The notes below the pieces were generated by a model. The model saw only the letters and a program-made list of their open reading frames with translations. It did no database searches and was not told where the DNA came from. Made by a program: the position numbers and the translations under genes. Shown one piece after another: positions 36,801 to 49,990 of a DNA stretch of 64,000 bases; the stretch's first letter is position 1; every line of letters starts with the position of its first letter. The DNA is from Paramecium sonneborni (lineage: Eukaryota; Ciliophora; Oligohymenophorea; Peniculida; Parameciidae), in NCBI GenBank assembly GCA_905182985.1, contig CAJJDN010000062.1, positions 459,470 through 523,469 of the forward strand, given 5' to 3'.

Positions 36801-39470
36801 AATTTGATTAACTATTCAGAAATAAATATCAAAGATGTTCTTTGTTTTAAAAATATTGTTAATTTATATGGATGTATTTTTGTTGAATCTATTTCATAAT
36901 CTAAGTCCATTGTAAAAATTTTGAATTCCCTTTTTTTAAAAAATAATGGAGGCACTGGTACAGCAATACTTATATATAATACAATATTTTTGTTGTCCAA
37001 CTCTAAAATAATAAATAATACTGCAAAATATGGAGGCGGGGGAATTTATATTTAATAACAAAATCATTAAATCTAGCTTAATCAAACATTGATAATCAAT
37101 AATAGAGCAAATCAGGCAGGAGGTATTTTTATAAATACTATCAATTCTACAACTTTTGTCAAATCTCTGGTTTGGTTTAATAATGCTTCTTTGCCTCCAA
37201 ATAATTTGCAAGAGTTACCAACACTTTTGGAATTATAAATAAATTGGTAACAAATGAAATCAATTTTAATTATTAAAGAAGATCTTTAAGCTTAAACTTT
37301 GCTAATGTATCCTTATAAAGTTATAGATTAAGGGAAATTAATTTAAGCAAAATTGTTAATGCTTCCAAGCAACTAAATAATTAAAGATTATCAAATTTTT
37401 AATACTCAAGTCTAATCTTTTCAAAAATATATTGAATAGATGCAAATTATATTTAAAAATAGTATGAATGAACAACTTATTAATTTTATTAATTCGACTT
37501 GTGAAATTAGATAATAATTGGGATAAAATGACTATTTTCAGACAATCAAGTCAGAAGAAATAAAATTTGATCAAAATATAAATTCTTTTGATTTAAGCAC
37601 TAAATCTTTCTCTTTTGATCCTTTTATGTCTGATAAATTTTAAGAGTAAATTTTAATAGGATGCAAAGTAGATAATTCTATGTAAGAATTATACTATAGA
37701 ATATAAATAAAAACATTTAAATGTTAATTGGGAGAATTTTATATAGAGAATAATTGTTAATTATGTCAATTTAAATAAGGTTACTATTCTGTTACTTACA
37801 ATGCTACAAAATGTTCAATCTTTGATAGTAAAAAATTTGAATCAATAACATCAAATTAAATATAGCTTAAGATCGGTTATTGGAGGCCAAATTATTTTTC
37901 TGATGAAATAGAATTTTGTTTTAAATTCAAAGAATCTTGCTTAGGAGGATGGATGGTTGGTGATTAAATATGTTATTAAGGCCATATTGGAGGATTATGT
38001 GAAGAATGTGATAGATTCAATATTAGAGGGGATGGATTGTTTTTTAAAAATTAATATAATTCACTGTGTCATTTATGCGAAAATGATTATAGTCGTTTCC
38101 ATTTTTTTATTTTGGCTTCTTTGTGGTATTAAAATATAAAAATATTTAGGGTTATTTTTTCAACTCTGCTTACACTTTATAGTATAGATAAATCGAATAG
38201 ATTATTTTCAGTTTTGAAAATTAGGTAAAGATTTGCCAGGATAATTTTTAAATTAAGTTAAGGTAAAATATTTTTTAAAACTTAGATCATGCAAGTATTT
38301 TACTAAAATTGTTTCTCAATTATATTTGGATATTTTCAGTAATTTTTTCATTCAATATAAAATTTTCTTTTTCATTTAGCTTTATTGATCAAACAAGCAA
38401 TCCATCATTTTTCATGGCAAATAGTTTAGATTGTTATTTATCTGAGTTTTAAGAAATTTAATTGATCTATTTAAGAATTATAACTATGTTTCTATTATTG
38501 GCTTGCTTATTTTTTGCTATTTACATTGGATTTAAACTTTATTCATTAATAAAACATAAAAAATTTCAAACTAGTATTTTATCAATAACTGCACTTTATT
38601 TGTTTGTTTCTAACTATCCAGCATTTATTAAGCAGTAAATATTAATTTATAAAAAGATTTTTCTCATTATTGGCTAAAAGATAAATTTCATAAATAGATT
38701 ATATTTAAGGAGATGTTTCATTAAGATATGGAACAAAAACTCATTTTAATTGGATTATAAGCCTTATACTTCCAGGATTAACATGTATTGGGATTATTTT
38801 GCCTTTTTCCCTTCTAGTATTATTGTATATTAAAAGAGATCAATTAGAAAATATAAATTTAAGAAAACATATTTGTTATTTATTTAATGAATACGACAGA
38901 CACAGTTATTATTGGGAATGGATAAAACTAGGAGAAAAAACTGTTATTATAATCATTTTAACTTATTTTGAAACAGATATTTATTTAAAATCTTCACTAT
39001 TAGGAATTTGTTTACTATTTTATTAAATATATTCTTAAAAACAAAGGCCTTATATAATTTAAAATTTAAATAATTTGGATGTATAAACTGGATAAATTTG
39101 TTCTATAGCAATTTTTTTTGCAGTCATAAAATATATTTGTGAGTAACAAAATAATATTGTTATATCATTAATTTTACAAGGAATTTTAGTCTTATTTTTT
39201 ATTTTATTAAGTTATCCTTTTTTAAAAAATATTGTACAGTTTTATCATAAGAAATATTTCCGTCTGTTTTTAATTAATTTAACCAAATTGATGAAGTTGA
39301 TGAAGATTTCATTTTTAGCTAAATTTTTAAATATTAAAATCCATAAATTGAATTAAAAAGAATAAAAGTTATAAGAAAATTTTGCAAAATTGAGAAATCA
39401 TCTAATATCTATATCAAAATTTTAATTAGAATAGTAGAAGTATTATATAATCATTTATAAAGATCCTTGA
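30889..39470 (+). CDS. Giant membrane protein: Cys-rich repeats, beta-helix repeats, C-terminal TM helices
   Basis: ATG 30889 to TGA 39468-39470. Introns at 32442-32466, 33728-33750, 33907-33932, 38126-38149, 38263-38285 and 38635-38656 (22-26 nt) give 2,812 aa with all phases closing. The N-terminus MNLKLSFALVITMMPTLL is a likely signal peptide. Residues ~435-935 hold furin/growth-factor-receptor-like Cys repeats (SCLECDGPTQNDCLSC, CIICEDGYSSS). Residues ~1150-2100 are N/I/F-rich short strands with GGTGTA, YGGGGIYI and AGGIFIN turns, as in parallel beta-helix (pectin-lyase-fold) repeats. A last Cys module (GHIGGLCEECD) precedes several TM helices and a basic cytosolic tail. Such proteins are surface-located in ciliates by architecture; ligand and role are unknown. 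A full-length paralog lies at 50.9-59.9 kb on the other strand. Confidence 0.9.
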
Positions 39471-41102
39471 CCGCATTGATATCATCTCAATCATTGTTTA
39501 GGAATAAATTATAAAGTTTCGATTATAATCATTAAAAAAATATCATAAATGTTAATAATTGAAAATGAGATATATATTATGATAAGCGTAATTATAAATG
39601 AAAAAAATATCAATTAATTCATTTATAATTTTCAAAGCATTCTAAATGCTCTAAAATTTATGTTGTTTGCTTAACAATTAATGAAAATTTCACCTGGTTC
39701 AATAATTATATTCTTTAATCATTCATTTATATTTTATATATTTTTCAGTAATAAGATAAAGTTTCATATTTTAAAGGAATCATATAAAATTTCCTTGTTT
39801 AGATGTCTAAGATAATTCTTTAATGCACTTGCTAATGACTTTTTTTCATCCATGAAATATTTTTGTATATAATTGTACATCAATGTGTATTAATGTATTG
39901 TGACTGAATAAGTGTTTTAAAAATAAATATCAATCTAACATGATATAAGTTAGTTAATAAAAAATGATATAAAATAAAAAATTAATAAGAAGACATATAA
40001 TGTTTCATGTAATGCTAGATATAATTGTAGAGAAAACTAATAGGGTAGAGGATTATCTAATAATGATTTATTAAATAATTTTATCTTCTGTAAATACCAA
40101 TACCCTAAACTGCAATTATTATTTTTAAGAATAAAATTCATCTAAGGTTTTTAAATTCTTGAAAATAATTTTGAAAGATACATTTTTTTGAATAATTTGA
40201 ATACTTTAATATCTATCACTGATAAATTAATAATAAATAAAAATTATTCGATTATATTCATTTCTTCACAGATATACTATCATATATAGTATGAGGATTC
40301 CATTTTAAACTTTTTACATGATTCTTATAGAAAACTAAATTGTGGAGTAATCCCTCTCGATTCTTTCTCCAAAAACTCTAAATTACATTAATTTGTCTTA
40401 AAAGCATCATTTAAGTATAAAAAGTTTTATTTGAAAGTAAGATAATCTTATAATAATATATATATATATTTTAAAAATATTAAATATATTTCTGATACTA
40501 ATCATAAAATTATGTTAATTAATATAGGAATTTTGGGAGCTTCAAATTTAAAAATCTTTCTCCTTAATAAGATTAGACATTGAATAGATAAGGAAATGCT
40601 GAAAAAATGTATATGAAGTAGATTATCGTGAAATGCTAATAAATTTTGGAAGCGGATCTCTAATTTATCTTCACTTTAAATTTAGGTGAACATCAAAAAG
40701 TTAAAGATAATATCTTGAAATAATGAATTATTCTAAATGGAAATAGAGAAGAACGAGAAATTTAGCCAAGTCTTTGCTTAAAATTAAAATGTAAATCTTT
40801 ATGGCATTTACTAGGTTGTACTGGAGCAATTTAATCGGATTGAGTCTTTGGCAATGTAAGAAATCTAATCTTCATTTAGAAATGTTACGATAAACCATAT
40901 CTGAAATCATATATTAATAGGCTAATATAAAATTTATTTTAAGGATCTCAATTATGAATTTACTAAACTTAGATTTATTAAGATTTATCATTGTCAAATT
41001 TTTAATCAACATAAATTATTTAATTTCCATCATGATATGGTTCTGATAAATTTAAATTTAAAGACGCATCAAATTCTAATTTTTCATTTATAATTCAAAT
41101 AG

Positions 41103-41154
<52 letters not shown>

Positions 41155-41704
41155 GAATTATGGAGTTAGGATTTCAACAATTGTTCCTACCTAATGATAT
41201 TATTGGTTTTAACCACAAAATTTAACTGATTCATCAGAAATTATAGTTTCTTTTCTTATATATTATATATCATTGATTCTTTAGGTTTTAATGAAATCTC
41301 AAATGTTTAGTTTAATTAAGAAATAAAATAACAGTTAAGTGAAATAAAGAGGAGAATAATGAAATTATTATCTTTATAAAGTATCTATCCAATTATCAGT
41401 TAAACTTTATCTAACATTTCAGATTCCTTTCAATAATCTGGCTTACCAAATTAATTTCTCAGATATAAAAAATAAATTATTTATTATAAAATTAGATAAT
41501 TATTTTTAAGTCTGTTTGAATATATTTTGCTTCATAAATCATCAAAAAAAAGACCCTTAAGAATACAATTTTTGAAATAATTGTAAATCCTCAAAATAAA
41601 AAAAATAAAGCATAAAATTTCTGTATTAAATGTGATTTATAAACTAAAATAATGTTTGAATCATTCAAAATTAATTATTTTGAACTATATTAAAAGTATA
41701 TCTT
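39471..41704. other. Long spacer with possible decayed coding pieces and a microsatellite
   Basis: About 2.2 kb between the giant surface gene and the ABC transporter. Plus-strand text over ~40,060-40,450 and ~40,737-41,100 is partly protein-like (e.g. FERYIFLNNLNTLISITD, YQVVLEQFNRIESLAMQEI), but TGA codons and frame changes interrupt it and no motif identifies it. Nothing on the minus strand is convincing. It is either a decayed gene or noncoding. Confidence 0.4.
41103..41152. repeat. (ATT)n trinucleotide microsatellite
   Basis: About sixteen uninterrupted copies of ATT/TTA. It lies outside any supported gene. It is likely to vary in length between isolates. Confidence 0.97.
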
Positions 41705-44700
41705 ATGATAAACAATCCTTCTTTGACCAATATTTAAAATGAAAACTTAGATCAATAGAGTTTTTTCCAAAAAAAAGAAGTTGGTACTATAAATTATATA
41801 ACAACTTTTGGGGTTGATCAATAAGATGATTAATAAGTTGAATAAAGACCTTTATAAACTCCTAATATGAACTAAGAATAGTCCATGCTTTCAATTCCAG
41901 AATAAGAAGAGGAAGAAGAAAAATTATATCCATATTATATTGGATAAAATAAAAATATTATTGAAAAAGTTTTCCTAATACATATTACATCCTACTGTTT
42001 ATTCTTAAAGAGAAATGTATTGGATAAAAATGAAAAAATTAGTGATAAGCATCTACCAAAATTATCGCCTTCAGAAAATATAAAATATACAGTTGAAAAA
42101 TCATAATAGAAGTTACATGATATTCATGAAGTGCATACATACAATTTGGTAAAGCTAGTATTTTTTGGAGAATTAAAAATATTAACATTTTTAAGCTGTT
42201 TGTTTTATTGTCTCGAAGCATTAACAAAAAATGGAATTTCAGTTTTGATGAGCTTACTAATAAATTCAGTTTCAGAAAAAGATTTAAATAAAGCATATAA
42301 ATATGCAATAGGATATGTAATTTTGTATTTTATTGGAATTTTATTTCGACATCATGGTTCAAATTTTTCAATGATATTTTCATCGAAAGCTAGAATGATG
42401 TTGGTAAACATAGTCTTTAATAAATTGACTGATTTAAGTTCATTTTCTATAAAGGAAGCTAATATTGGTAAGATCTTAAATCTTATATCAGGAGATATAA
42501 ATTAACTTGAATAAGTCCTTTATATGATATTATAAAGTAGTGTTATTTTAATTTCAATTGGTGTAGGTTCATTGATATTATGGCTAAGATTCAATGGAGC
42601 TATTGGTATGTTAGTATTAGCTATAGTCTTTCTTTCATATCCAATTTAAATTATATTGTAATCCTTCAATTAAGAAACATTAAGATAATCTAAATAATTT
42701 TAAGATAAACGTTTGAAATTAACTAATGAATTTGTTGAGGGAATAAGATTAATAAAAATGTATGCATGGGAGGATGCATTTTTTTAAATAATATCATCAA
42801 TAAGGAGAAATGAATTCAAATGTTTATTAAAAATAGCAATACGTTCATCGATTGATCGATTATTTACATTAATAGCTTAAATATGGTCAAGCTTAATTTT
42901 CTTCATTATTTTACATTATAGTGGGTACAGAGAGAACATGAACGTAGCAGAAATGATATCCACCATATAATTATTATCTTTTTTCAAATTTAGTTGTGTA
43001 ATGATGGTATCTTACGCAATTCAATCTTCAATATTTATAAAAATTTCATTTGAGAGAATTGCAAATATTTTAAATATCAAAAATCGTGAAATGGAAAAAA
43101 TAACTAATAATGAATCTTAAAACATAAATTCAAGTATTAGTAATTCAAGAATAGAATTTAGAAATTTTGATGGATTTTGGTTAAATCGAGAAATATTAGA
43201 TTCTAGGCCAGTTTTAAAGAATATATCATTGGATTTTAAAGATGGTGAACTTTGGGCAATAATTGGAAAAGTTGGAAGTGGTAAATCTTCTTTTTTAAAT
43301 GCTTTGTTATTTGAATTGCCTTCATATAAAGGTTAATTTAAGATAGATGGAAAAGATGCAAAAAGAGGATCTCTAAATATAGCTTATGTTGAATAAGAAC
43401 CCTATATATTTCCAGGAACAATTAGAAATAATATATTATTTGGTAGAGAATTTGATAAATTATTATATTAAAAAGTTATTCATGCATCATAATTAGAATA
43501 GGATTTATTAAAAATGAAATTTTATGATCAAACTGATATAGGTGAAAGAGGAACAACACTTTCTGGAGGTTAAAAGGCTAGATTATCTTTTGCAAGAGCA
43601 TTATATTAATAGGCAGACTTATATTTATTAGATGATCCATTATCTGCAGTAGATGCTCATGTTGCTAGAAATATGTTTTAGACTGGTATTAAAGAATTCA
43701 TATTTGAATATTAAGTTATGATTAATCCTAATAAAAATAAACCTATTGTTATTTTAGTAACACATTAAATCTAATATGCTGTGGAATGTGATAAAATAGC
43801 TATTATGAATAATGGAGAAATTTCTATGTCAGGTACATTTTTAGAATTATAAACTAAAATAGAGAAAAATAATGATGAATTAGCAGGACAATTATGTTCC
43901 TCCCCATCTCCAAAATCTAAATAATTTAAAAGATCTATTATTTCTCATAGATCTAGAATTAGACATGCTAAAGTAAATTCTCTTATTATGAAAGAATCAG
44001 ATTAATAAAGATTAATTGATAAAACTGTTTATTTAACTTATTTTAGCTATTGGAAATTAATTATTTTTATTTTAATCTTAGTGCTTGAGGCTGGAACAGA
44101 TATTTTAGTAATTTTTTATTCAAGAATCATCTCTTTATTTTAATTTTATCAAGAAAATAATTCAATAGATAAAGCATTTCTAATATTAATTCTATTGACA
44201 TTTGGATTAATAATATGTAATTTTATGAAATATTTATTAAATTCTATTTAAGTCTAAAATACAACCTAAAAAATTCATAACAAAATGTTAAATTCTTTAA
44301 CTAAGGCACCAGTATCTTATTTTGATATTAATCCATCAGGTAGAATAATAAACCGATTTTCAAATGATTTATCTTTATGTGATTATTCAACTAATACTGT
44401 CATTTTAGATGTACTTGAAATAATTGGATATTTTTGTTTTTCTTTAATAACCTTAGCAATTTTATAACCTTTTTTCTTAATCATGATTGTTTTTGTAATA
44501 TTGATTGATGCTTATTAATATTTTTTCTTGAAGAAAATTATTAGTTAATTAAAAGAATTAGAATTAATGTAAAGAAGTCCTATGTTTGATTTTTTAAAAT
44601 AAACTCTTTCTGGAATATCTTAAGTTAGAGTTTATAATTAAAGGGAATGGTTTAGAAAGTAGTTTTTAGATTTGTCAAATAAATGCAATTTAAATTCTTT

Positions 44701-45811
44701 AACATATCAATATGCAACTAGATGCTTTGGTTTTAATTTAGATATTGTAAGTTTTATAGCCTCAACAGTCGGAATATTTTTATTTTTATTTTTAAATAAT
44801 AATGATCTTGCTATATTAGCATAAGGAATATTGATGATAACAACTTATAATGATGGATTATAGCATGGTTTGAGGTAGTTAATAAATTTTGAAACTTAAA
44901 TGAATTCATATAATAGAATGTTTTAGATTATTGAAATAAAACCAGAAGCTCCTCATAAAACTAAAGTAGATCAATAATATCAAGATTTTCCAAAGAATGG
45001 TGATGTTACTTTTGAAAATATTCATATGTAATATAGAGATAATTGTCCTTATGTTTTATAAGGACTTACATTTTAAATAAAAAGTGGATAAAAAGTAGGT
45101 TGTGTAGGAAGAACAGGTGCTGGAAAATCTTCTATATTATAAGCTATTTTTAGAATGACGGAAATAGATTAAAATTTTGATTCAAAATTAGAAATAGCAT
45201 ATGTTGATATACAAAAATTAGGATTATAAAAATTAAGGAGCAGCATAGGAATCATACCTTAATCTCCTTTTTTATTTTCTGGAACTATTCGCTAAAATTT
45301 AGATCCTTTAAGGTAATTTAATGATGATCAATTATGGAAAGCTTTAGAAGAAGCTAATTTGACTAATTATATCAATTCTTTACCATAAGGTTTAGATTCT
45401 GATATAGGAGATGTCAATTCTATTTTTTCTGTTGGCTAAAAGTAATTGATATGTTTAGCTAGAATTATCTTAACTTAAAAAAAAATAATTGTATTAGACG
45501 AAGCCACTGCTAATGTTGACATGTAAACAGATGAACTTATTTAAAGTATTATCAAAAAAAAATTCACAAATTCAACTTTAATCACTATTGCTCATAGATT
45601 AAATACTATTGCTGATTATGATAAAGTAATGGTGATGTCAGAAGGAAAAATTATTGAATTTGATTCTCCATTTAATCTTATGGCTTTATCAAACGAATCA
45701 ACCTCAATAGATAAATTTACTGAATTTTCAAGATTAGTTGTAAACACTGGTGATGAAAACGCTTAATTAATTTTTGAAATAGCTAAATAATCTCAAAATA
45801 GTATTAAGTGA
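41705..45811 (+). CDS. Full ABCC-type (MRP/CFTR family) ABC transporter
   Basis: Single intronless exon, ATG 41705 to TGA 45809-45811, 1,368 aa, in the order TMD1-NBD1-TMD2-NBD2. The N-terminus is Q/E-rich and cytosolic, with no extra TMD0. NBD1: Walker A GKVGSGKSS, signature LSGGQKARLSFARAL, Walker B LYLLDDPLSAVDAH, where Asp replaces the catalytic Glu as usual in MRP NBD1. TMD2 carries YFDINPSGRIINRFSND, a strong ABCC mark. NBD2: Walker A GRTGAGKSS, signature FSVGQKQLICLARI, Walker B IIVLDEATANVD with intact Glu, and H-loop LITIAHRLNT. The asymmetric NBD pair (degenerate site 1, active site 2) is the family rule. Established role: ATP-driven export of organic anions or conjugates across a membrane; substrate unknown. 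The lack of introns in 4.1 kb is unusual beside its neighbours. Confidence 0.95.
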
Positions 45812-46234
45812 TTAAATAATGATGAAATTTCATAAATATTCATAGATATATTAAAAGTTTTACATTTCTATTTTTTATTTTTAATTTAATGTTTTTCGAC
45901 AAAACTGATCGATAATTCATTTAAACATTTTTATCTCTATTATTTAATACAAAAGCTATAAAACAAATTCTTAAATTAAAAAACATCAAATGGTTTTTTT
46001 TTAAAAAAAGGAATTGAATTAAAACTATCGAAACTTTGGAAAACTTAAATTTATACAAATTAAAATATTTCTTTTTTATTTTAAGGTAAAAAAGATGAAT
46101 ATCAAATAATTCTAAAAACTAAATTTAGTAGGGTATATGATTATTTCAATATATCCTCTTTGCTAAATTACACATCTTGAATTCTTAAGAAAATTCGTAA
46201 ATAATTATTATCAAAATTTTGTAATCAAATTATT
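45812..46234. other. Convergent intergenic spacer
   Basis: About 420 bp between the stop of the ABC transporter (+) and the stop of the partial Cys-rich gene (-). No gene recognised; it holds two 3' flanks. Confidence 0.5.
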
Positions 46235-46857
46235 TCACAAAATTATAAAATAAAAATATAAAATTAAGATAGCATATAATTTAATTTAAGATTCTAATGG
46301 TATAATGCATTCTATAATCAAAACCAATTTTACAATATTAGAATTTTTATGTCTACATTTTGATGTAATAGTTTTATAATCTGGATAACTAGTTTTTTAA
46401 ATTATTAAAGAAAAATTAAGATCACTTGTAAAGCAAGGCCATGTAACTGAGATTGTCATTTTTTTTAAATCTTTATCTACTGTCACAGTTTGATCAAAGT
46501 CTGGCTCCAAAGATATACCAAGTTCAGATATTTCAATATTTATTTTTTAAGTCTAATCATGTGAAAATGATGAAGATTTAAAAAAACTAGTTGCTATAAA
46601 TGAAGGAACAGTTATGAAATCAATAATAGAGTTACTGCAATCTTTTGCAACACCATAAAATAATTAAAAATTTCTAATTCCCCAAGATTTATTATCTGGA
46701 GTTTCAGTTAATGTTGATGTCATCATCAAATTGATTGATGATTAAGAATGCAGGAATTCGAAATCTAAATTAGTCATATAGATATTTAAAATTGTTGATC
46801 CACAAGTTCTTGATTCTCCAGTTTTTCCATATTACATTTTCTCAACTAGAATTCCAT
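46235..46857 (-). CDS. C-terminal part of a ciliate surface-protein paralog, cut by the N gap
   Basis: Minus-strand frame entering from the gap and ending in TGA at 46235-46237, about 207 codons. It contains TPDNKSWGIRNFQLFYG, a motif (S-W-G-[IL]-R-x-F) shared with the neighbouring copy and with Cys-rich surface proteins here, then MTISVTWPCFTSDLNFSLI and a short hydrophobic end LYAILILYFYFIIL. The frame is intact through a stretch that is frameshifted in the neighbouring copy. The N-terminal portion lies in the gap. The hydrophobic end could be a membrane or GPI-type anchor, but that is inference. Function unknown. Confidence 0.65.
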
Positions 46858-47399
46858 NNNNNNNNNNNNNNNNNNNNNNNNNNNNNNNNNNNNNNNNNNN
46901 NNNNNNNNNNNNNNNNNNNNNNNNNNNNNNNNNNNNNNNNNNNNNNNNNNNNNNNNNNNNNNNNNNNNNNNNNNNNNNNNNNNNNNNNNNNNNNNNNNNN
47001 NNNNNNNNNNNNNNNNNNNNNNNNNNNNNNNNNNNNNNNNNNNNNNNNNNNNNNNNNNNNNNNNNNNNNNNNNNNNNNNNNNNNNNNNNNNNNNNNNNNN
47101 NNNNNNNNNNNNNNNNNNNNNNNNNNNNNNNNNNNNNNNNNNNNNNNNNNNNNNNNNNNNNNNNNNNNNNNNNNNNNNNNNNNNNNNNNNNNNNNNNNNN
47201 NNNNNNNNNNNNNNNNNNNNNNNNNNNNNNNNNNNNNNNNNNNNNNNNNNNNNNNNNNNNNNNNNNNNNNNNNNNNNNNNNNNNNNNNNNNNNNNNNNNN
47301 NNNNNNNNNNNNNNNNNNNNNNNNNNNNNNNNNNNNNNNNNNNNNNNNNNNNNNNNNNNNNNNNNNNNNNNNNNNNNNNNNNNNNNNNNNNNNNNNNNN
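46858..47399. other. Assembly gap (542 N)
   Basis: Unresolved bases between two near-identical minus-strand segments. Open frames called across it are meaningless. The true distance and the number of repeat copies hidden here are unknown. Confidence 0.99.
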
Positions 47400-49990
47400 A
47401 ATAAAATTCAAGCCAACTATTTAAGAAATTTAAAATTAAGTTGATGTAGCATATAATTTAATTTAAGATTCTAATGGTATAATGCATTCTATAATCAAAA
47501 CCAATTTTACAATATTAGAATTTTTATGTCTACATTTTGATGTAATAGTTTTATAATCAGGATAACTACTTTTTTAAATTATTATAGAAATATTAAGATC
47601 ATTTGTAAGGCAGGCCCAATTGACTGAAATAGTCATTTTTTTAAATTCTTATCACAGTTTGATCAAAATGTGGCTCCAACGATATCCCAAGTTCAGATAT
47701 TTCAATATTTATTATTTAAGTCTTCTTATGTGAAAGTGATGAGGTTTTACAAAAACTAGTAGCAATAAATGAAGGAACTGCGATGAAATTAATTATAGAG
47801 TTACTGCAAGCCTTTTGAAAGACCATAAAATAGTTAAAAGTTACTAATTCCCCAAGATTTATTATCTGGAGTTTCAATCAATGTTGATGTCATCATTAAA
47901 TTGATTGATGGTAAAGAATGAAGGAATTCAAAATCTAAATTAGTTTTATAGATATTTAAAATCAAGGAGCCACAATTTATTGCTTCTCCAGTTCTTCCAT
48001 ATTACTTTTTCTTAACTAGAATTCAATCGGAAAATACTAAAAAAATTCATTATCCCAATTTAGAATTTTCCAAAATTCTAATTAAACCCAAACTTTTTTT
48101 GTGTATAGGAAGTTACATGTATAAGTTTATTGATGAATCCTTTGAAAATAAATTATACCCTCCTTCAATTTCTGTTAAACTTCATTTTGAAAATGGTGAT
48201 TAATTATACGTATTTTAAATAGTCTACCCATCTTAAACTACGAAATCTTTTGAATTAACATATTATTTGAAAACTGGGATCCATTTTACTAAAATAGTGA
48301 TAAATTATACCATCTACACATTCAAAATTATGTAACATATATCCATCTTTACAAGTTGAACAATTATTCATTTTTTGTCCTGAACACTCAAGACATGTTT
48401 AATAACAATTTGCCAGATATAATTTAAATGCTCTTAATCCCCAAGATCCATTCATAATAACCATATTAAATTTCATGTTTATTAACATTCTATCTAATTT
48501 ATGATAGCTATCCAAATTAATGTTTAATAACTTTTCCCCATTAAAATCACCACACAACTATGTTACTTCTGCTTAACCAATAATATTTGATTAATAAACA
48601 ATCACTTCATCTATTTCTATAGAAAATATATTATTGTTCCAAAAATCAACTTTCCATATTTGTACTTACAAAATTATTTTATAATGTGGTATTAAAATAA
48701 TAAATTATTTCGATAATTTTCTACTTCCTGTAAATAAATTGATTCCTCCAATTAACATTACATTTAAACATGATTATATTTTGTTGAACTACTATTGATC
48801 TAAAGTCCATCCATCAAAATTGAAATTATCAAACCAATTAATTTCTATTTCTTGAAAATACAAACATTCCTCAGGTGTATCATCATTACAAATTTAACAA
48901 CCTGGTGAACATGATTGTATCTCTACCTTAAAGTCTCTAAATCACCATGATTCCTAATATGAAGAAATTTAAAATACTGTATTCGGAGACTCATCTAAAT
49001 CAGTTGTTATAATGGCAATTAAATTTTTTAGTTATGATTAAAAGTAAAGTTGTAATTTGTTACAATTTCTTTATAATCTTCAGGATATTGATCATTTCCA
49101 CATTTTACAATTTCTGTATTCCAGTACTATCTATCAGTTTAAACATAATCATCAAAAATAAAATAAACATGTTCATTATCCAGCTATCTATCCTAATAGT
49201 TTATTTATTATAATTGTTACTTCCAAAACTGAAAACTTATTCTTAATTTATAATGAGGTGAAAGAATTATTAATCTTTATACTTTTGCTCCTGATCCAAA
49301 TACATTATTACCTCCAAACAACAATATACCATCAATATACTTGAAAATTATCCATTATTTCCTTCAAAAAAACAGTCTAAATAATTTAAAAAGAAAACCA
49401 TCTATGTATAATTTCTGTTGAAGTAAAAGAAGTATATTCAGTTCTCCAAGAAACATAATATTAACAGCCCTAATTTTAGCATTCCTCTACTATAATATTA
49501 AATTATTTAAGAAAGATTGAACAAATTAATGTTTATTAATTCAGTTAATAAATATCCTATTAGGATGGATAATAATAATTTTAAAAATTGAAAAAAATTA
49601 TAAATTTTTGGAGACTTATATTCAGATAATTATAATAATCAAAAATATATGATTTCTAAATGAACATTTACCTGAATATCATTCATAATCTATTCATCCA
49701 GAAATTAACAAATTTAAACTACAAATTAATTCAAACTTACATTAAATGTTTTTAAAACCATCAAATTTTTCAAATTTATAAATGATTTTATCTAGGTTGT
49801 CAAATTCATATATTTAAATAGAATCATATATAATTTTAGTTATGCTACTTGTATTGCTTTAAATATGATTTATTTTGCTCAAATTTATTGCAATTTCTGC
49901 TCTATTTAAAAAATTTCAAGATTGATTTATTCTAATTTTATTTATTTTAAAAGATGGACATGCAGCAACATAATTGCTAATCAGTCACAG
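47400..49990 (-). pseudogene. Second copy of the Cys-rich surface-protein gene, decayed
   Basis: Minus-strand text shows repeated blocks: a Cys pair region (CYQTCLECSGQKMNNCSTCKD), blocks of the form IGGINLFTGSRKL...FIILIPHYKI...QIWKVDFW, and SW-G-x-R-x-F motifs. It is broken repeatedly. TGA replaces the Gly in QESW-TGA-FRDF (compare NGSWGLRAF); TGA follows INQS where Trp is expected; a frameshift lies near 49,050; and a small deletion near 47,650 shifts frame relative to the copy at 46.2-46.9 kb. Block spacing suggests four or more related domains of ~150 residues, originally extracellular. No intact start was found; the 5' boundary is approximate. Confidence 0.7.

Noticed and set aside
36812..37211. 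Minus-strand frames of 62 and 91 codons
   Set aside because: They are antisense shadows of the beta-helix part of the plus-strand giant gene.
46792..47424. Open frames of 189-210 codons on both strands
   Set aside because: They consist of N-gap residues and carry no information.
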